Shown in pieces: positions 45,522-64,000 of a DNA stretch of 64,000 nucleotides (position 1 is its first letter; each line of letters starts with the position of its first letter). The translations under genes were made by a program, and so were the position numbers. Location of the stretch: contig JABYQN010000001.1 in the NCBI GenBank assembly GCA_022606135.1, positions 1 through 64,000 of the forward strand, read 5' to 3'. The notes below the pieces were generated by a model. It was not told where the DNA came from and ran no database searches. It worked only from the letters and a program-made list of their open reading frames with translations. The DNA comes from Fomes fomentarius (Eukaryota > Basidiomycota > Agaricomycetes > Polyporales > Polyporaceae).

Positions 45522-47028
45522 ATGTATCACCCTTCGTCAGACTCTGAGGAATACGAAGAGAACGAGACGCAGCTATCCCCAAACCTTGCCCTCGGGCTTT
45601 CTCAGCATCCTCAAGTCCATCGTCTCCGCTCCACGCTTCGGGAACAGCTTCCCTATTGCTGTGGTACAGTGGATGCGCCTGCCCAGAGTTGCGTGTTGTT
45701 TTACGGGAAGGAAAACACGGGCGCCAGGTGAATGAGAGCCATACGCTCTATCCAAAAGTGCATAGGGCTAAATCGCTCTTTCCAGTCGTATCGATCTGTC
45801 CGCTGCCTCTCAGACGGCGCTATATGAGCTCGAGCAGGCATGCGATCAAGCCACCTTTGGCGTCGATGAAAGAGACGTTCTCGATGTTGCCTATCGTAAG
45901 GCTATGAAGCTGGACAGGGCCCACTTCGCCGTGGACCTGGACGTGGTACAGCTCGGCCTGTTGGAAGCTGTGCGCACAGGCCTATTCTCTGGAAAATATG
46001 AGTCCAAGAATATGTACGCTGACCTGTACAAACTCAACGTATACGGTACGCGCCCACTGCCTGTTATCTGTGCGACTTTGACTGAGTCGGATGCCCTACA
46101 TCTAGGCAAGGATTCGTTCTTCAAGGGACACAAAGATACCCCTCGTGGTTCAACAATGTTCGGATCCCTCGTTATAGTGTTCCCAACACCGCACGAGGGT
46201 GGTTCGCTAGTTCTCCGCTACGACGATCACGAGTGGACGTTCGACGCCGCTCACGTCTTGTCCAGCGGTACGGAGGACATTACGCGCATTGCCTACGTTG
46301 CCTTCTTCAGTGACGTAGAGCACGAGGTCAAGCCGGTGCTATCTGGACATCGCGTCACCCTGACCTACAACCTGCACTTCAACGATCAAGCAGGACACGC
46401 TCAGCCCTTGAGCGGCATAAACGTCATACAGCCTCGGAGCGCGAACAAGCCTCAAGTCAAGGGGGCCCTCCGTACACTCCTCAACGACGCGACCTTCCTC
46501 CCTGCGGGAGGCATTCTTGGCTTCGGGCTGCGCCACCTCTACCCGCTGCCTACCTCCTTCGATCCTTATGAGGATCACACGCTGGAGCAGCTGAAGGATC
46601 GCCTCAAAGGCGCTGACGCTGCGCTCTTCCGCGCATGCATGGAATCATGCCTCGCGCCATCACTCTACACCGTCTTTGAAGACCACGACTCCGCGACTCA
46701 GGCTGTTCGTATTCTCATCGCGTTCCCGCGCGTCGTGAAGGTGCACACGCACGAACAGGACGACGAGACCCCGTTGTGGAAGAAGCTTTGTAGGAACTTC
46801 GACGGTTTCCTGATCAACGCCGCTCCAGCGATGCTCGACGGGGCGGCTGACAACGGAGAGCGCGTTCAGAACAGAGAGGTCGAGTGGGTGACCCCGCTCT
46901 CTGAGGTGAACCGCGTGAAGACCCGGTTCGCTGCATACGGGAACGAGCCCATGATGGGCTATCTATACCAGCGCATCTGTATGTTGGTGAATGTGGGTCC
47001 TCCAGGGCAACGTGGTCGTGTCATTTGA
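45522..47028 (+). CDS. 2OG-Fe(II) oxygenase family protein (copy 1)
   Basis: A fungal 2-oxoglutarate/Fe(II)-dependent dioxygenase of the prolyl-4-hydroxylase-like fold (2OG-FeII_Oxy_3 type); substrate unknown. Three exons keep phase: 45522-45727, 45786-46045 and 46106-47028, giving 462 aa. The iron ligands are visible: H164 and D166 in FFKGHKDTPRGSTMFGSLVI, and H228 in FFSDVEHEV. The likely 2-oxoglutarate-binding arginine is R238 in VLSGHRVTLTYNL. The core strand GGSLVLRYDDHEWTFD lies between. A C-terminal region (FLPAGGILGFGLRHLYPLP, GADAALFRA) is shared with copy 2 at 53.2 kb and extends the family well beyond the oxygenase core. All catalytic residues are present, so it is probably active. 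Confidence 0.85.
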
Positions 47029-47236
47029 CACATACTAGTACATACATTTCCACATGAGTTTACCGTGCATCGACAAGTCAAAGAAACTACAAACGAGTCT
47101 CCACTATCCACTGTGTATCGATTATAGTCAAGATCCCGTGGCTGAATTCATTGGAAAAAATAGCCTTTGGTCTCGCAGTTTCGACTGATACTGAGTAGCG
47201 AATAGAATGTCCCACGTTCAGACTTCGAAGCTAAGT

Positions 47237-49583
47237 CTAGTGTTTGATCGCAGTGAGTTTCAGCGGCATCTCGGGTTTCTTGCTCTCCTTTCCAATCGTC
47301 GGGTATGCCACACCAGCGTTGTTCCATACGATCGGCTTGTCGGTCAGCTCGAACTTGAAGTTCGCCAATAAGACCGAAAGCATGACCTCTGGCAACGAGC
47401 ATGTATGTCAATACCACCGAGTTAGATGAGATATAGACAAGAGCATGGACGTACTCAGCTCCAGCTGTGCATACTTGAAGCCACTTCGAAGGTCCTTGTC
47501 AGCGAAAAGGACTTTCCGTGAGGCGAATGAGGGCGTACTCACATGCACGAGCGTCCCCCGCCATGGAAAGACATCCTAATACCACGTGCATATAAGTTGA
47601 CCATCACGAAGAGTGCAACAACGAACTCACAAGTTAGAATAAACGCCGGGTATACGCGCCTCGTCCACCGCGCGGGGCAGCGGTGCAAGCCAGCGCTCGG
47701 GTTTCCACTCGAGCGCGTCTTCACCCCAGAGCGCCTTGTTCGTGTTGCATGCCAACAGATTCAATATAGCGACTGTGCCCTTCGGGACGGAAATCTCTGA
47801 TATAAGCGAACCGTTTGTGCCGCGAATCGGTTCGTGCAGTGGGAGGATGGTGTCCTGCGTCGCGCTACATAGCAAGGAAAACGTCTTCGGCAATTGTTCC
47901 ATCGCGCGAATGGTGAAGATACTGACCGTCGACTGAGAAGCTTCACAGGGGCATAACTGAAAAAGAACGTCGTGATTTGCACGTCGGTAGGAAGGTGTAT
48001 GACATGACGCACAGTCGCAGTGTCTCACGACACACAGCGTCAAGATAAGGAAGACCCATTAGTCGGTCGTAAGAAACCTCTTGCTCCGCCTGGGCATCCA
48101 GGATCTCGTTGCGTAGCTTCGTCTGTACATCAGGATTGCACGCCAGGATATGGAGGAGACGCGAAGTTGCGTTGGAAGTTGTGTCCATACCAGCGAGAAT
48201 GAAAGTTCTGCAACATAGAACAAGGGTAGTTAGTGAATTGCGGGCCTCCAATCATGAGCGTTGGACGTACGAGATCTGAGCAACGAGTTCCTCATCTGAT
48301 AGCCGCTCCTTCTCTGAGGCAGCCATATTGGCCTTGACTATACGAGGAACAATCAAGCCACCTGATAAGCACTCCACAGATCCAGCACGTACGAAGGATG
48401 CTCATGACGTCCTTGCCCTCTCCGACCTGGCGCAGCAATTCGGTATCCCCTTTCTTCATCGCGGCCTTCTTTTCGTCGATGATCTGCACAGACTTGGAGT
48501 ACATCGTATCGACGATCTTCTTCATCCGCTGGACACGCTCGGCCGGGATCAGGGAAACCACCATGCGCCTGAGCCAAGAAGGTCCAAGGAATACGAGAGG
48601 GCCTAAGATAGCCCGAAGAACAGCAAGCTGATTTATGGCGGGGCTGAAGTCGGAGACGACGAGAAGGATGAGGAGATGAAAGCCAGAAGGGTAGGCAGAC
48701 GTACAAGAAGGATTTCACTGATTCCGCGAAGTCATCCGAGACATCTTCAGTAAGAGGGTCGAAGGAATATCCGAGGGCTCCTTGCCCGACCAACTCGAGA
48801 GCGGCACGGCCTGCCCAGTTTAAGATATCTGTCTCCTTAGTCTGTGCCCCGACCTCTGCCAGTAGCGCATCGCGAAGCTATTCCACATAGTCATTGCATG
48901 GTCAATCGGGAGAGCGCAAATTCGCGATAGCAATGACAGGCCCACCTTATACGAAGTCTCGTAGAACAGTGACGTTATGTTGCGTAAGTAGGCGATTGAA
49001 AATACAGGCGTAAGCATCTTGCGCTGTTTCCGATGTTGCGCGCCCTCCGTGGTGAGAAGCCCAGGTCCCAGAAGCGAATTGCTTGGGGAAGAAAGACGTT
49101 AGCCATCTCTCAAAAAGTCAGCAACTCTAGATCGAACGTCCTATAAGACTCACTTTGGTCTCGCAGCGGTCTTCAGCCATATGTCCTGGTCTTTGACGGC
49201 GACACTGTGGAGAGCTTTCGGGTCGGCAAGATGCAACCACTCGCGCTGGATGCGGATTGAATGTCAGTAGTATATCCAAGAGCCAAAAAAACGACGAAGA
49301 CCCTGACCCCAAACGGGCCATACAGCTTGGAAACTGGACCATAGGTCTCCACGAAATTCCTTGTCCAGTCGCTACTATGTCTGTCGACAAGTTGATGTAT
49401 GTTGCCTGACACGAATCAGTGAGGTGGATTTTGGCGGAATGCCAGACACTTACCTTTAAGAAACGACGTCGAAGCAGGCCCAGGAATGTACCAGAACGGT
49501 GAAAAGTAGACTCGTCGAACCAGCCACTGTACTAGAGCGACAAGTGCTAGAGCAAGGAACAGTAAGGGTATAGAGAGTGTCAT
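47237..49583 (-). CDS. Cytochrome P450 monooxygenase
   Basis: A membrane-anchored haem monooxygenase read from 49583 down through about twelve exons. It starts MTLSIPLLFLALALVALVQW, an N-terminal anchor, then the proline-rich hinge FWYIPGPASTSFLKG. Family motifs follow in order: TTEGAQHRKQRKMLTPVFS (helix C WxxxR-like, with H-R), ALELVGQGALGYSFDPL, the oxygen-binding helix I FILAGMDTTSNAT, ETLRL (ExxR), EWKPERWLAPLP (PERF-like), and the haem loop SFHGGGRSCIGFKYAQLELK, whose Cys is the thiolate ligand; that loop is split by an intron after SC. The end is LTDKPIVWNNAGVAYPTIGK...LTAIKH. The style resembles agaricomycete CYP5150-type enzymes, but I would not fix the family by eye. A TATATATA run at about 49623 lies some 40 nt upstream of the start. 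All key motifs are intact. Confidence 0.9.
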
Positions 49584-50439
49584 TCTTAGCGTTCTACCAG
49601 TGGAGCAGAACTTGTAGATGCGTATATATATGTTCAACTCGGGTGCCGAATTGCGGAGGCGTGCTGGACCTCGGGACAATGTGGGCCCTCGGAGACGTGT
49701 GGGTCAGGCGGGACGACACTCTCATGCGGTGTCATCTGCGGACAACGACGCCGAAGTGATCCGTCCTCGGCGTTTGTTGGCCTTCTATGGACTTCGGATG
49801 CAGTAAGAAGGAGGAATGTTGCCTTTCATACTACGCTGTGGGAGCGCATCGGCCGAAGAAGCGAACTGGAGAACTGTGAGCCTGGGTTCGTGTTCATTCC
49901 ATTAGGGTACGCACTTCGCTTTGAGTCCAATGTTTGGCGAGGGCATTGTGGCGATGATCTCCATCCTGAGGAGGGTCAAGTTTAGTGAAAGACTGTGTAG
50001 CGTCTTTCGAGTCCACCGTCGCCGCAAGGCGCCGAAGGTTTGTGGCGCCGATAAGGGCCAGGGTGATAGTGACGCCCTGGTGCAAAAGGAAGCCTGTTTG
50101 ATATCATGTGAGCGTTTCCGACTTCAATAGTATCCAGTTCGCGTCGCATCGAGACGCTGAACTATCACCATCTTCGGGATGCACTCCGTACCGAGTGTTT
50201 AATCTGAGAGCATCTCCCTCACGTCGCGAGCGTGGCAACGGAGAACAGTGACGCAAGCTCCTTGACGATTTCGGAATGAGATTCAGTGGGTGCGAGCGTT
50301 GATATAAGTGGCTCTTCTCAGTCGGATACATTCAGAGACAATGGACCGCACATTTACTCCATCATCGCCACTCTCGCTCCCATTTAGCCGTCGTCAAGCT
50401 GGCTTAGGCCTTAGACCTCATCATCCTGGTACTGGTACT
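49584..50439. other. Spacer between the P450 and the F-box/LRR gene
   Basis: Short open frames only; nothing recognised apart from the presumed P450 promoter at the left end. Confidence 0.45.
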
Positions 50440-51839
50440 TCATAAATCCGTCGGCGAGTGACACCACATTCCGTTCTTCAACTCCCATTCGACCTCTTTC
50501 GTGAACGCCACCCGTTTCAGCGTGGGACGAAACTTCACAAACTCGGCCAAGACGTTGCTCTGGCGGTCCAGGTCACGCAGATCGGAGACGTTGTTCACGC
50601 CCCACGCCCTCGGCAGCGGGGTCGACAACAAAAATGTGCGCAGGTTGGGGAGAAGCGCAAGCAGCTGCAGACCAAGCTCTCTCGCCGTGTCCTATGGAGG
50701 AACGTCAGTCTGCGTCGGGACCAAACGAAATGATATCGACTCACATCGCCGGGGGTGTCTTCCAGCACTAATAACAAGTTCTCAATCGACTCGAGGTGCT
50801 GGATGAGCGGAGTGAGCACCGCTAGAGCCGATTCCAGGTCGTCCGTGCAAAACCCGAGCGTCGTCACTGCCGACGCAGAGAATTGGAAGTGTGCGATTGC
50901 TTGTGAAATGTCTCTTGGGGAGTCTTCGCTGTGCGACGAGATGTAGGACATATCGCCAAACGTTGCGTTGTTCAGCCGAACAGTACGAATAGGTCTCCGG
51001 TGACCGGATGTAGGTGGGAAGAACGCGCGAATTGCGCGAGCGAGACACGCGATCTCCTCGAGGTTCGGGAAGCAGTCGTCTGTGAACTTGGGAACGCGGT
51101 AACCATGGTGCAGAATGAGCGACTTGACACTCTTCGCGTGCTTGAAGCAGGGGAAATCGAGCTGGGACTCTTGTACTTCGAGCGTCTCGAGTGTTGGAAA
51201 GGCCGGAAGCAGTGAAAGCAGGTCGTGCGGCACGCCGAGAAGCGTTAGTGACCTGAGACAGTGGGCGCTAGAACAAAGAATGGCCTCGGGGACGGGGACT
51301 ACGATGCGCGTATTGACGGAACGATAGTCGACTTGGAAGGTATGAAGCACGGGAAGGAAAGGTTGTAGTTTCTTTGCAATACCGGCATCATGATCAGGAT
51401 ATGGGGAAAGCTTGAATGACTCCAACGACTTGAACGGGGTTGAAGCGAGAGTCCGAAGGATGTGCATATAGCGAGGCAACCTCATCGTGGACGAGAATCG
51501 ACGCAAATTTACCATGCGAGGAAATGCTTGAGCGAGCCCCTCTGCGATTTCCATACTGTGCTCCAAAATGATTGGATGGCTGAGGTCGACAACGCGCACG
51601 AGTGAAGCGAGATCGCGACCGAACGCAAGTCTTTTTGGAGCTGTCGAGAGGGTGATCATGCATCTCAATGCGGGGCCGCAACGATCGAGTTTGATGACTC
51701 TGTACAGGAGGACGGTGACGCCTTCGTTGAGAGTCTTGTTCGCCAGAGCCAAGGAGGCAAGATCCGCGCGCTCAGCACTCAGGCCGATGATGTGCAGAAG
51801 TTCTGAGATCTCTAGGACAATCGACGAGGGAGGCGCCAT
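50440..51839 (-). CDS. F-box-like/LRR protein
   Basis: Two exons, 51839-50745 and 50691-50440, joined by a GTGAGT...ATAG intron, give 448 aa. The N-terminus (IVLEISELLHIIGLSAERAD, then LASLALANKTLNEGV and LLYRVIKL) is an F-box-like helical segment. It is followed by irregular leucine-rich repeats (LASLVRVVDLSHPI; FPTLETLEVQESQLDFPCF; CFPNLEEIACLARAIRAFF) and a final repeat LPNLRTFLLSTPLPRAWG. It is unrelated in detail to the duplicated F-box pair at 29.6 and 41.9 kb. It is probably an SCF substrate adaptor; target unknown. Confidence 0.75.
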
Positions 51840-53093
51840 TCTAAGTACTCATCTCAAGGTCAGATTCACGAAATGCTAATGGACAGTGGCCACTTTCTTA
51901 CATTGAAGAGTCCTGTCCCTTCTTGGAGAAACAGGGAAGGGGGAGCACCGAGGGCAGAACCGAGCTATGTAGTTAGCACCTGCACACCAGCAGTGTCTGG
52001 AATAACACACTCACCTCAGCCTACAGACTGCGCCAGTGTTTGCAGACGGTCGGGTGATGGACAACAGAACGAGCAAAATTGCAATGCCAGCGGGCCAACA
52101 AGCGCGCAGCTGACATAACCGCTTACCAAGCGAATATTGTTACCAGTCGAGATCTCATTGTCACTCAACGTCACTTCAATGTTAATGTTCAACGTCAACC
52201 TCTTGAAGGCCTCGAGGCCTCAACTCTCGGGCACAATATCATACTGGTAGCCGGTAGGTCTTACAATGCGAGTGGGATTCTATCTCCGCCGTTCTTGACG
52301 GATCTGTGTCATAGACCAGATTCCTCAGGCTAGAAGTGCAAACACGCTCAGGCTGCTGGCACTGGCAGACGTAAGACCAAATAAATGAAAAGATGCCTGC
52401 AGCCATATGTGTAGTGACAACGGGTGTATGTATCCACTGTACCATGATTTCGACTGTGTCTGGACTCAAATCATCCCGGGCCGTTGTGAGACTCGGCCGA
52501 GCTGACGCAATGGCCTTGGTTCGGTCAGAGTGGCGCGGAGATCATGTAGGCGGACAGGACGTATGTGGGTAGTGCGGACGAATCAGAAGCATCGCGGCTG
52601 CCTCTGTTACTACACATGGGTGTAGTGAGTCAGCCGACAGACTCCGATTGGACCATGGTACCAATTGGTACGTAGCTCGGCAACTCTGTTGCGCGTCTAG
52701 GTTGCCATATCTGGCACAGATGACTCGGGGTGAGAGTGTCCATTTTAAGTGAACTTGGCACGAGGCAAGGCCCTCTGACAGAAGGGAAATGAGGGTTTCT
52801 GCAACCAATTGCAGAAGAGGACGTAATATCGTTCTGGGGTAAGTACTGTAAATCAGCACGAGCTGGCCAGACTCAAAGGTCTTCTGGAATCACTCCGAAC
52901 ATGCTTGAAGGTGAAGTCCCTCCCCGCAATGAATGTGGCAACTGACGGTCTTGGACAAGAATGCTTCACACCCGCATGCATCTGCAGATTTTTAAGCTAT
53001 CCGCTGCTCGCCATCACCCGCTTTCACTGCACGCCAATCGGAGTCACATTACATGAATTAGGTTTGCACCAGGAATAACACCTATCGTTCGAG
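51840..53093. other. Spacer upstream of the second 2OG oxygenase gene
   Basis: About 1.25 kb with no supported gene; only short open frames in both strands. Confidence 0.45.
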
Positions 53094-53100
53094 TATAAAA
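53094..53100 (+). promoter_or_regulatory. TATA box of the second 2OG oxygenase gene
   Basis: TATAAAA stands 85 nt before the start codon at 53179, a reasonable distance for a fungal core promoter. Its presence suggests regulated rather than housekeeping expression. Confidence 0.6.
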
Positions 53101-53178
53101 CGTGCTGGCCCCGCCGATGCAGCACGCCCTACTGCATCCAAATCTCAACTCCATTTCTCTTCACCAGTGTTACGCTCC

Positions 53179-54663
53179 ATGACCACCATCCCAGCCCTCG
53201 ACCGCCTCCGCTCGACGCTAGACGAAGGTCTTCCATACTGCAGTGGAACTTACGAGCTGCCCGTCGACATCTTCGACCTATACTATGGCAGAGACCATCC
53301 CAAGTGCGTATTTCATTACCTCAAAGCTCTCGCATCAGTGGCAAAGAAGACTAAGATGTCGCACATCGTCAGGTTCGTCAACCTCAGCAAAATGTTGGCG
53401 AAACCAGAGGCTTTGGCCGAGCTTCAGGCTACCTGCGAGCCGGCGATGTTCGGTAGGAACGACAAAACCATCTTAGACGAAACGTACCGCAAGGCTGGCA
53501 AGATGGACACCAGCCAGTTCGCCCTCCACTTCAATGCGCAATGCGATGGTCTGCTCGATGTTGTCCGCTCGAGTCTTCTCTTGGGAGAGCAGTCGCGTCG
53601 CAGTATCACCGCACAGCTGTACAAGCTCAACGTCTATGGTATGTCACTCAGACTCGCACTTAGATACAAGCTCACCGTCTGATACTCGGTACCTCTGACA
53701 GGTGAAGGCGCGTTCTTCAAGCCACACCAGGACACCCCTCTTAGCGACAAGATGTTCGGATCCCTCGTCGTCGTCTTCCCCACCGAGCACTCCGGCGGTG
53801 CCCTCGTCCTTCGCCATCATGGCAAGGAGTGGACGTTCGACTCCGGCGAGATCCTCGCCAACGCTCCGAACAGCATCGGGTACGCTGCGTTCTTCAGCGA
53901 CGTCGAGCACGAAGTCACCCCTGTCCTCTCCGGCCATCGCGTCACGATCACGTACAACCTCTTCTGGGCCGATACCGACGTCGCCCCAGTTTCTACGATT
54001 CCTCGCGCTGTGAACGTCCTTCAGCCCCAGAACGCTAGCACGACGAGCATCGAGAGCGCACTCAAGGCGGTTCTGAGTGACCAGGCCTTCCTCCCCGCAG
54101 GAGGGACGCTTGGTTTCGGACTCCGCCACACATACCCTTTCCCGCGCACCTGGGACTGGCGCGCCTCTGAGAAGTACTCCGAGTCCGATAAAAAGACGAA
54201 GGATATCTTGGAGGTGGTGACAGGGTGCCTCAAGGGGACCGACGCGGCGCTCTTCGCCGCGTTCGAAGCGCTTGGGCTGCAGCCAAAGCTGCGCTTCGTG
54301 TCTGACCCCTGTGATGATGATACCGACCCGAAGATCCTTCTGGATCACCTTGCGGACCTCGGTAGCGAGGAGGTGGGAGGAGTAATGTCCAGGTTGATCA
54401 AACGAGAACGCGGCATCGCTATCGACAACGTCGATGCTGACAGTCCGGATGCTGCTAAGATGGGCGAGACCAGATATGGCTCCGAGACGGTGCTTCCTGT
54501 CTATTGGGTGACGGAGATGAAGAATCTGAACACGGTCCAGTCTGGTTACGTTGCTTACGGGAACGAGGCCTCGCTCTCTCACTTCTACTTAGAGGCATGC
54601 CTTGTCGTTATCGTAGGACCGGCGGAGGACAGGAAGGCTGTGTCGAAGGAGCTGAGGGTTTAG
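53179..54663 (+). CDS. 2OG-Fe(II) oxygenase family protein (copy 2)
   Basis: Paralogue of the gene at 45.5 kb. Three exons keep phase: 53179-53303, 53373-53638 and 53702-54663, giving 450 aa. It starts MTTIPALDRLRSTLDEGLPY, matching the RLRSTLREQLPYCCGT segment of copy 1. Catalytic residues are all present: H139 and D141 in FFKPHQDTPLSDKMFGSLVV, H200 in FFSDVEHEV and R210 in VLSGHRVTITYNLF. The shared C-terminal region (FLPAGGTLGFGLRHTYPFP; KGTDAALFAAF; VAYGNEASLSHFYLEACL) is present. The initiating ATG was preferred over an upstream TTG. Substrate unknown; a TATA box at 53094 suggests regulated transcription. Confidence 0.87.
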
Positions 54664-55403
54664 GCTGACCGCGCGCAGACTCGGGAGTACTGACTCGTAC
54701 ATATGCTTGGAAGATCAAATGATTTACTATCAGGTTCTCTCTTCAGCTTGAGCGTGTGTCGACGTCTGCGAAGAGTAAAAGCGTCCTCTCAAGAGTAGGC
54801 TGTGACCACATGGCAAGTCGTCCGCGGTACTAGCCTTCGCAGTGGCAAGTCAATGCGAATCTCACGATTTATGACGACGGAAGTGCAATAATGACATCTA
54901 TAATCGGTAGGAACTCAGTGTAGAGTATGCACCATAGAGAGGTGACATACCACATGCAGCTGACGCGATGGTACGCTAACGACTGCTAAGACCGATGTAA
55001 TACGGGATCGCCAACTAGTTGGGATACCACTTACTCTCGATAAGGTCGTTGTAACGCTATTTCTCCGACTCGCGAACGTTGCCAGCAGCGGGCCATCTTG
55101 ATATGCTGAAGCCCTAATATCTTCGCAGTGTGCGGACCCTCTTGTCCGAAAACCCCAGTGCCGGCGGCGATGCAGAAAGCGTGTTCACTGTCTGTGCTGG
55201 TCAATATGTTTCCAAGCTATTTCCAATCTGAAGCCAGAACGGCGCGTCAGATCATAACCTCGGTACATACGTTTCCAAGGTGAGTATTACAACGACACGA
55301 GCAACGCGCCAAGTCCGTCCGTGGTCCGAATAAGTACACAGCGCCTGCCACTCCTCTACCTACCATCACAAGGTTTACAAGCTCCGAGCGCAGAGAAGAA
55401 GTC
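54664..55403. other. Spacer between convergent 2OG oxygenase and DUF6534-like genes
   Basis: About 740 bp between the 3' ends of two convergent genes. Nothing recognised. Confidence 0.5.
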
Positions 55404-57234
55404 TCAGATGGGCGAGAAGCTGTGCATGGACTCGGCCTGTCGCGGCTTCCCCTCCCGGAACTCCATCTCCTCCGCGAGCGATGGCTGCAGAGCGTCATAA
55501 ACATAAACATAAATAGGTCAGACTTGTTTCACATCCCTGTGACAACAGTGGGGAGCAGCCACTCACGTTCTTGCCAAACCGGTCGTCATCGCCGTAGACC
55601 TCTGTGTGCTGCGTGATGCGGACGACGGGCGGGCGAGCGCCGCCGGTCGTGGCCGTACTGCCAGACTTCCTGTGGAACTCGATGGTCGCCCCCGTCTGCA
55701 CCGAACCCGAGTTCGGCTTGAGTGCGCCGGGGCCGGAGGCCGCGGATCCAAAGTCCACGATGCGGGAGTTGAGCGAGGTCATCATGGCCGACGAGTAGAC
55801 TGTGCGATACGCGCGTTCGAATCAGCGTCTTTACGTGACAGATGCCGTGAACCCAACCCAGCCCAGCGATGGTGGCACTCACTCTTTCCGAGGATCAGGG
55901 AGCTGGCGGAACATCGGGGGCGATCAGAGCATGTCGTACGTCCGCGAGACGCAGAGAAGGGAAGGGAGAAACACTCACAAGAGGATGTGGAGGTCCGTGT
56001 TCTTTGTCGACGGCGCGAGGAAAAAGATGAGCTCCAGTATGGCGGTCGCCGCGCTCAGGCTGCCGGTCTCGACGGAAAGGGCGATAAGGCGGTTGATAGC
56101 GCGGTCGCCCCTGTTAAGCATGGATGTAGCTTTCTTGGCTGTCGACAGCTGTAGAAGGGGGTGTCAGTCGTTACTCCGCCACAGGGGATCCGTTGCGGTG
56201 GAGATTTACGTACCACGTAGAACATGGAAGCCGCGATGAGCTGCGGGCACAGCATGAAACACAGACGGTGTCCCAATCAGTCGCAGCGAGACGCATGATA
56301 GAGAACGAACGTACGATATCGACGACCGCACCACCCGCAAGCCAGACACTGGTCCGAGGATAGAAAATCCCGTTGAAGAGCCTAACGTCGTGTAAAGACG
56401 GGATTCCCGCAGCGATCGAAATAGCGCAGGCGCTCTGTGCTAGTGCAATCTGTTGTGGTGCCGTGCACCGCAGTCGGCATCGATCCACGACAATCCATGA
56501 AAGGGGATTTACGCACCAAAACGATCAATCCAGGGATGACGCGCCATCGCTTGAGGATCCAGATGCGCCACGCGTAGAAGAGTTGGACGGTCATCGCGAC
56601 TGCGTCAGAGTGTGAGAGCAGTAACCAGTGAGGGTCCGCTTCCGGTAAGGAAGATGAAAGGATGACATACTGATACCGTCGCCAGCAGCGATGGCTGCGA
56701 ACGTCCAGCCGGGCTCGATGAGGTTGGACTGACGGCCCCATCCTGCGACAAGAATGTGCCATCCCATCCCAGCAGCTATCACGGTGAGGAGGATGTCGAG
56801 GGTGAACACCCAATACACTGAGAGAGGAGAGCAGGTTAGTGCACCACACTCGACACACGCGAAATTTTCGCGATCGATGCAGACAACGTACCGAGCGCCT
56901 TGATTCCAATCTTGTCATTGGGGAAGAAGATATAATAGAGGTCTGTAGGTGTGCGTTGAGCCAGTAGCGATGCGAGAAGACATGACAAGACGTACAGAGC
57001 TGAACAATGGATATGCCAAAGAGCAGCCAGCTGGCCAAGGCACCGAATAACTATATTTCCGCATGAGCACGAGAATCTAAATAAGTCTAGTAGAAGACCA
57101 GAGGCCACTCACGATAGGACCAACACTAAAGATTGATGGTCAGCGTGAATTGGACAGTCTAACGAAGAGTGGGCTCGGACGCACATAAGCAAAGTTTCCT
57201 TAGGGACGTCAGGTTCGTTAGGAAGAGGTGCCAT
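55404..57234 (-). CDS. DUF6534-like multi-span membrane protein
   Basis: A fungal seven-transmembrane-type protein of unknown function, of the family common in agaricomycetes. Exons on the minus strand run from MAPLPNEPDVPKETLLI to a 13-nt microexon encoding VGPI. Then come LFGALASWLLFGISIVQLY, LYYIFFPNDKIGIKAL, VYWVFTLDILLTVIAAGMGW with EPGWTFAAIAAGDGI, IAMTVQLFYAWRIWILKRWR (the family hallmark), IALAQSACAISIAAGIPS with SVWLAGGAVVDI, LIAASMFYV and LSTAKKATSMLNRGDRAINR. The characteristic end follows: HILFSLILGKIYSSAMMTSL and NSRIVDFGS. The cytoplasmic tail is Ser/Gly-rich and the last exon reads PSLAEEMEFREGKPRQAESM...FSPI. Most introns are 50-70 nt with good signals. Function, possibly sensory or transport, is not known. 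Confidence 0.85.

Positions 57235-64000
<6,766 letters not shown>

Overview
The window is nuclear DNA of a basidiomycete fungus, most likely an agaricomycete. Genes are split by many short introns (about 45-75 nt) with GTRNGT donors, CTNAC-type branch points and CAG/TAG acceptors. Families typical of that group are present: a DUF6534-type membrane protein, large F-box/LRR and BTB families, fungal 2OG-Fe(II) oxygenases, a C2H2 factor with the [10 protein letters not shown] motif, and a single-span protein with a VDD...W ectodomain. Gene models below were built by hand from reading frames, splice signals and phase; nothing was checked against a database.

Layout. 0-3.8 kb: two housekeeping genes diverge from a 182-bp spacer, RPF2 (60S ribosome assembly) and DBR1 (lariat debranching). 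3.8-14.5 kb: a 10.8-kb stretch with no gene I can support, holding a 156-bp tandem duplication. 14.5-17.2 kb: a two-finger C2H2 transcription factor whose conserved C-terminus lies in a different frame from its N-terminus. 20.1-45 kb: an accessory region built from repeated units, each a forward membrane-protein gene facing a reverse F-box gene. One membrane-protein copy (20.1-22.4 kb) and two F-box copies (29.6-31.3 and 41.9-43.8 kb) look complete or nearly so; the rest are relics. Lodged among them are a kinase-like gene, an HNH-domain gene, an FAD monooxygenase, a wrecked phosphatidylserine decarboxylase gene and a head-to-head pair of BTB genes with their own relics. A short run of telomere-type repeats lies at 25.8 kb.

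45.5-57.2 kb: two paralogous 2OG-Fe(II) oxygenases on the + strand flank a cytochrome P450 and a third F-box/LRR gene, followed by a multi-span DUF6534-like membrane protein. 57.2-60.3 kb: no supported gene. 60.3 kb to the right edge: an SR-protein kinase (SRPK/Sky1/Dsk1 type), interrupted by an unusually long first intron and cut off by the window end.

How it fits together. The flanks (RPF2, DBR1, the C2H2 factor, SRPK) are conserved RNA-processing and regulatory genes. The middle is fast-evolving DNA shaped by local duplication, inversion and deletion. Several redox enzymes (FAD monooxygenase, P450, two 2OG oxygenases) lie within about 22 kb, but no core biosynthetic enzyme is visible, so calling this a metabolic cluster would be speculation.
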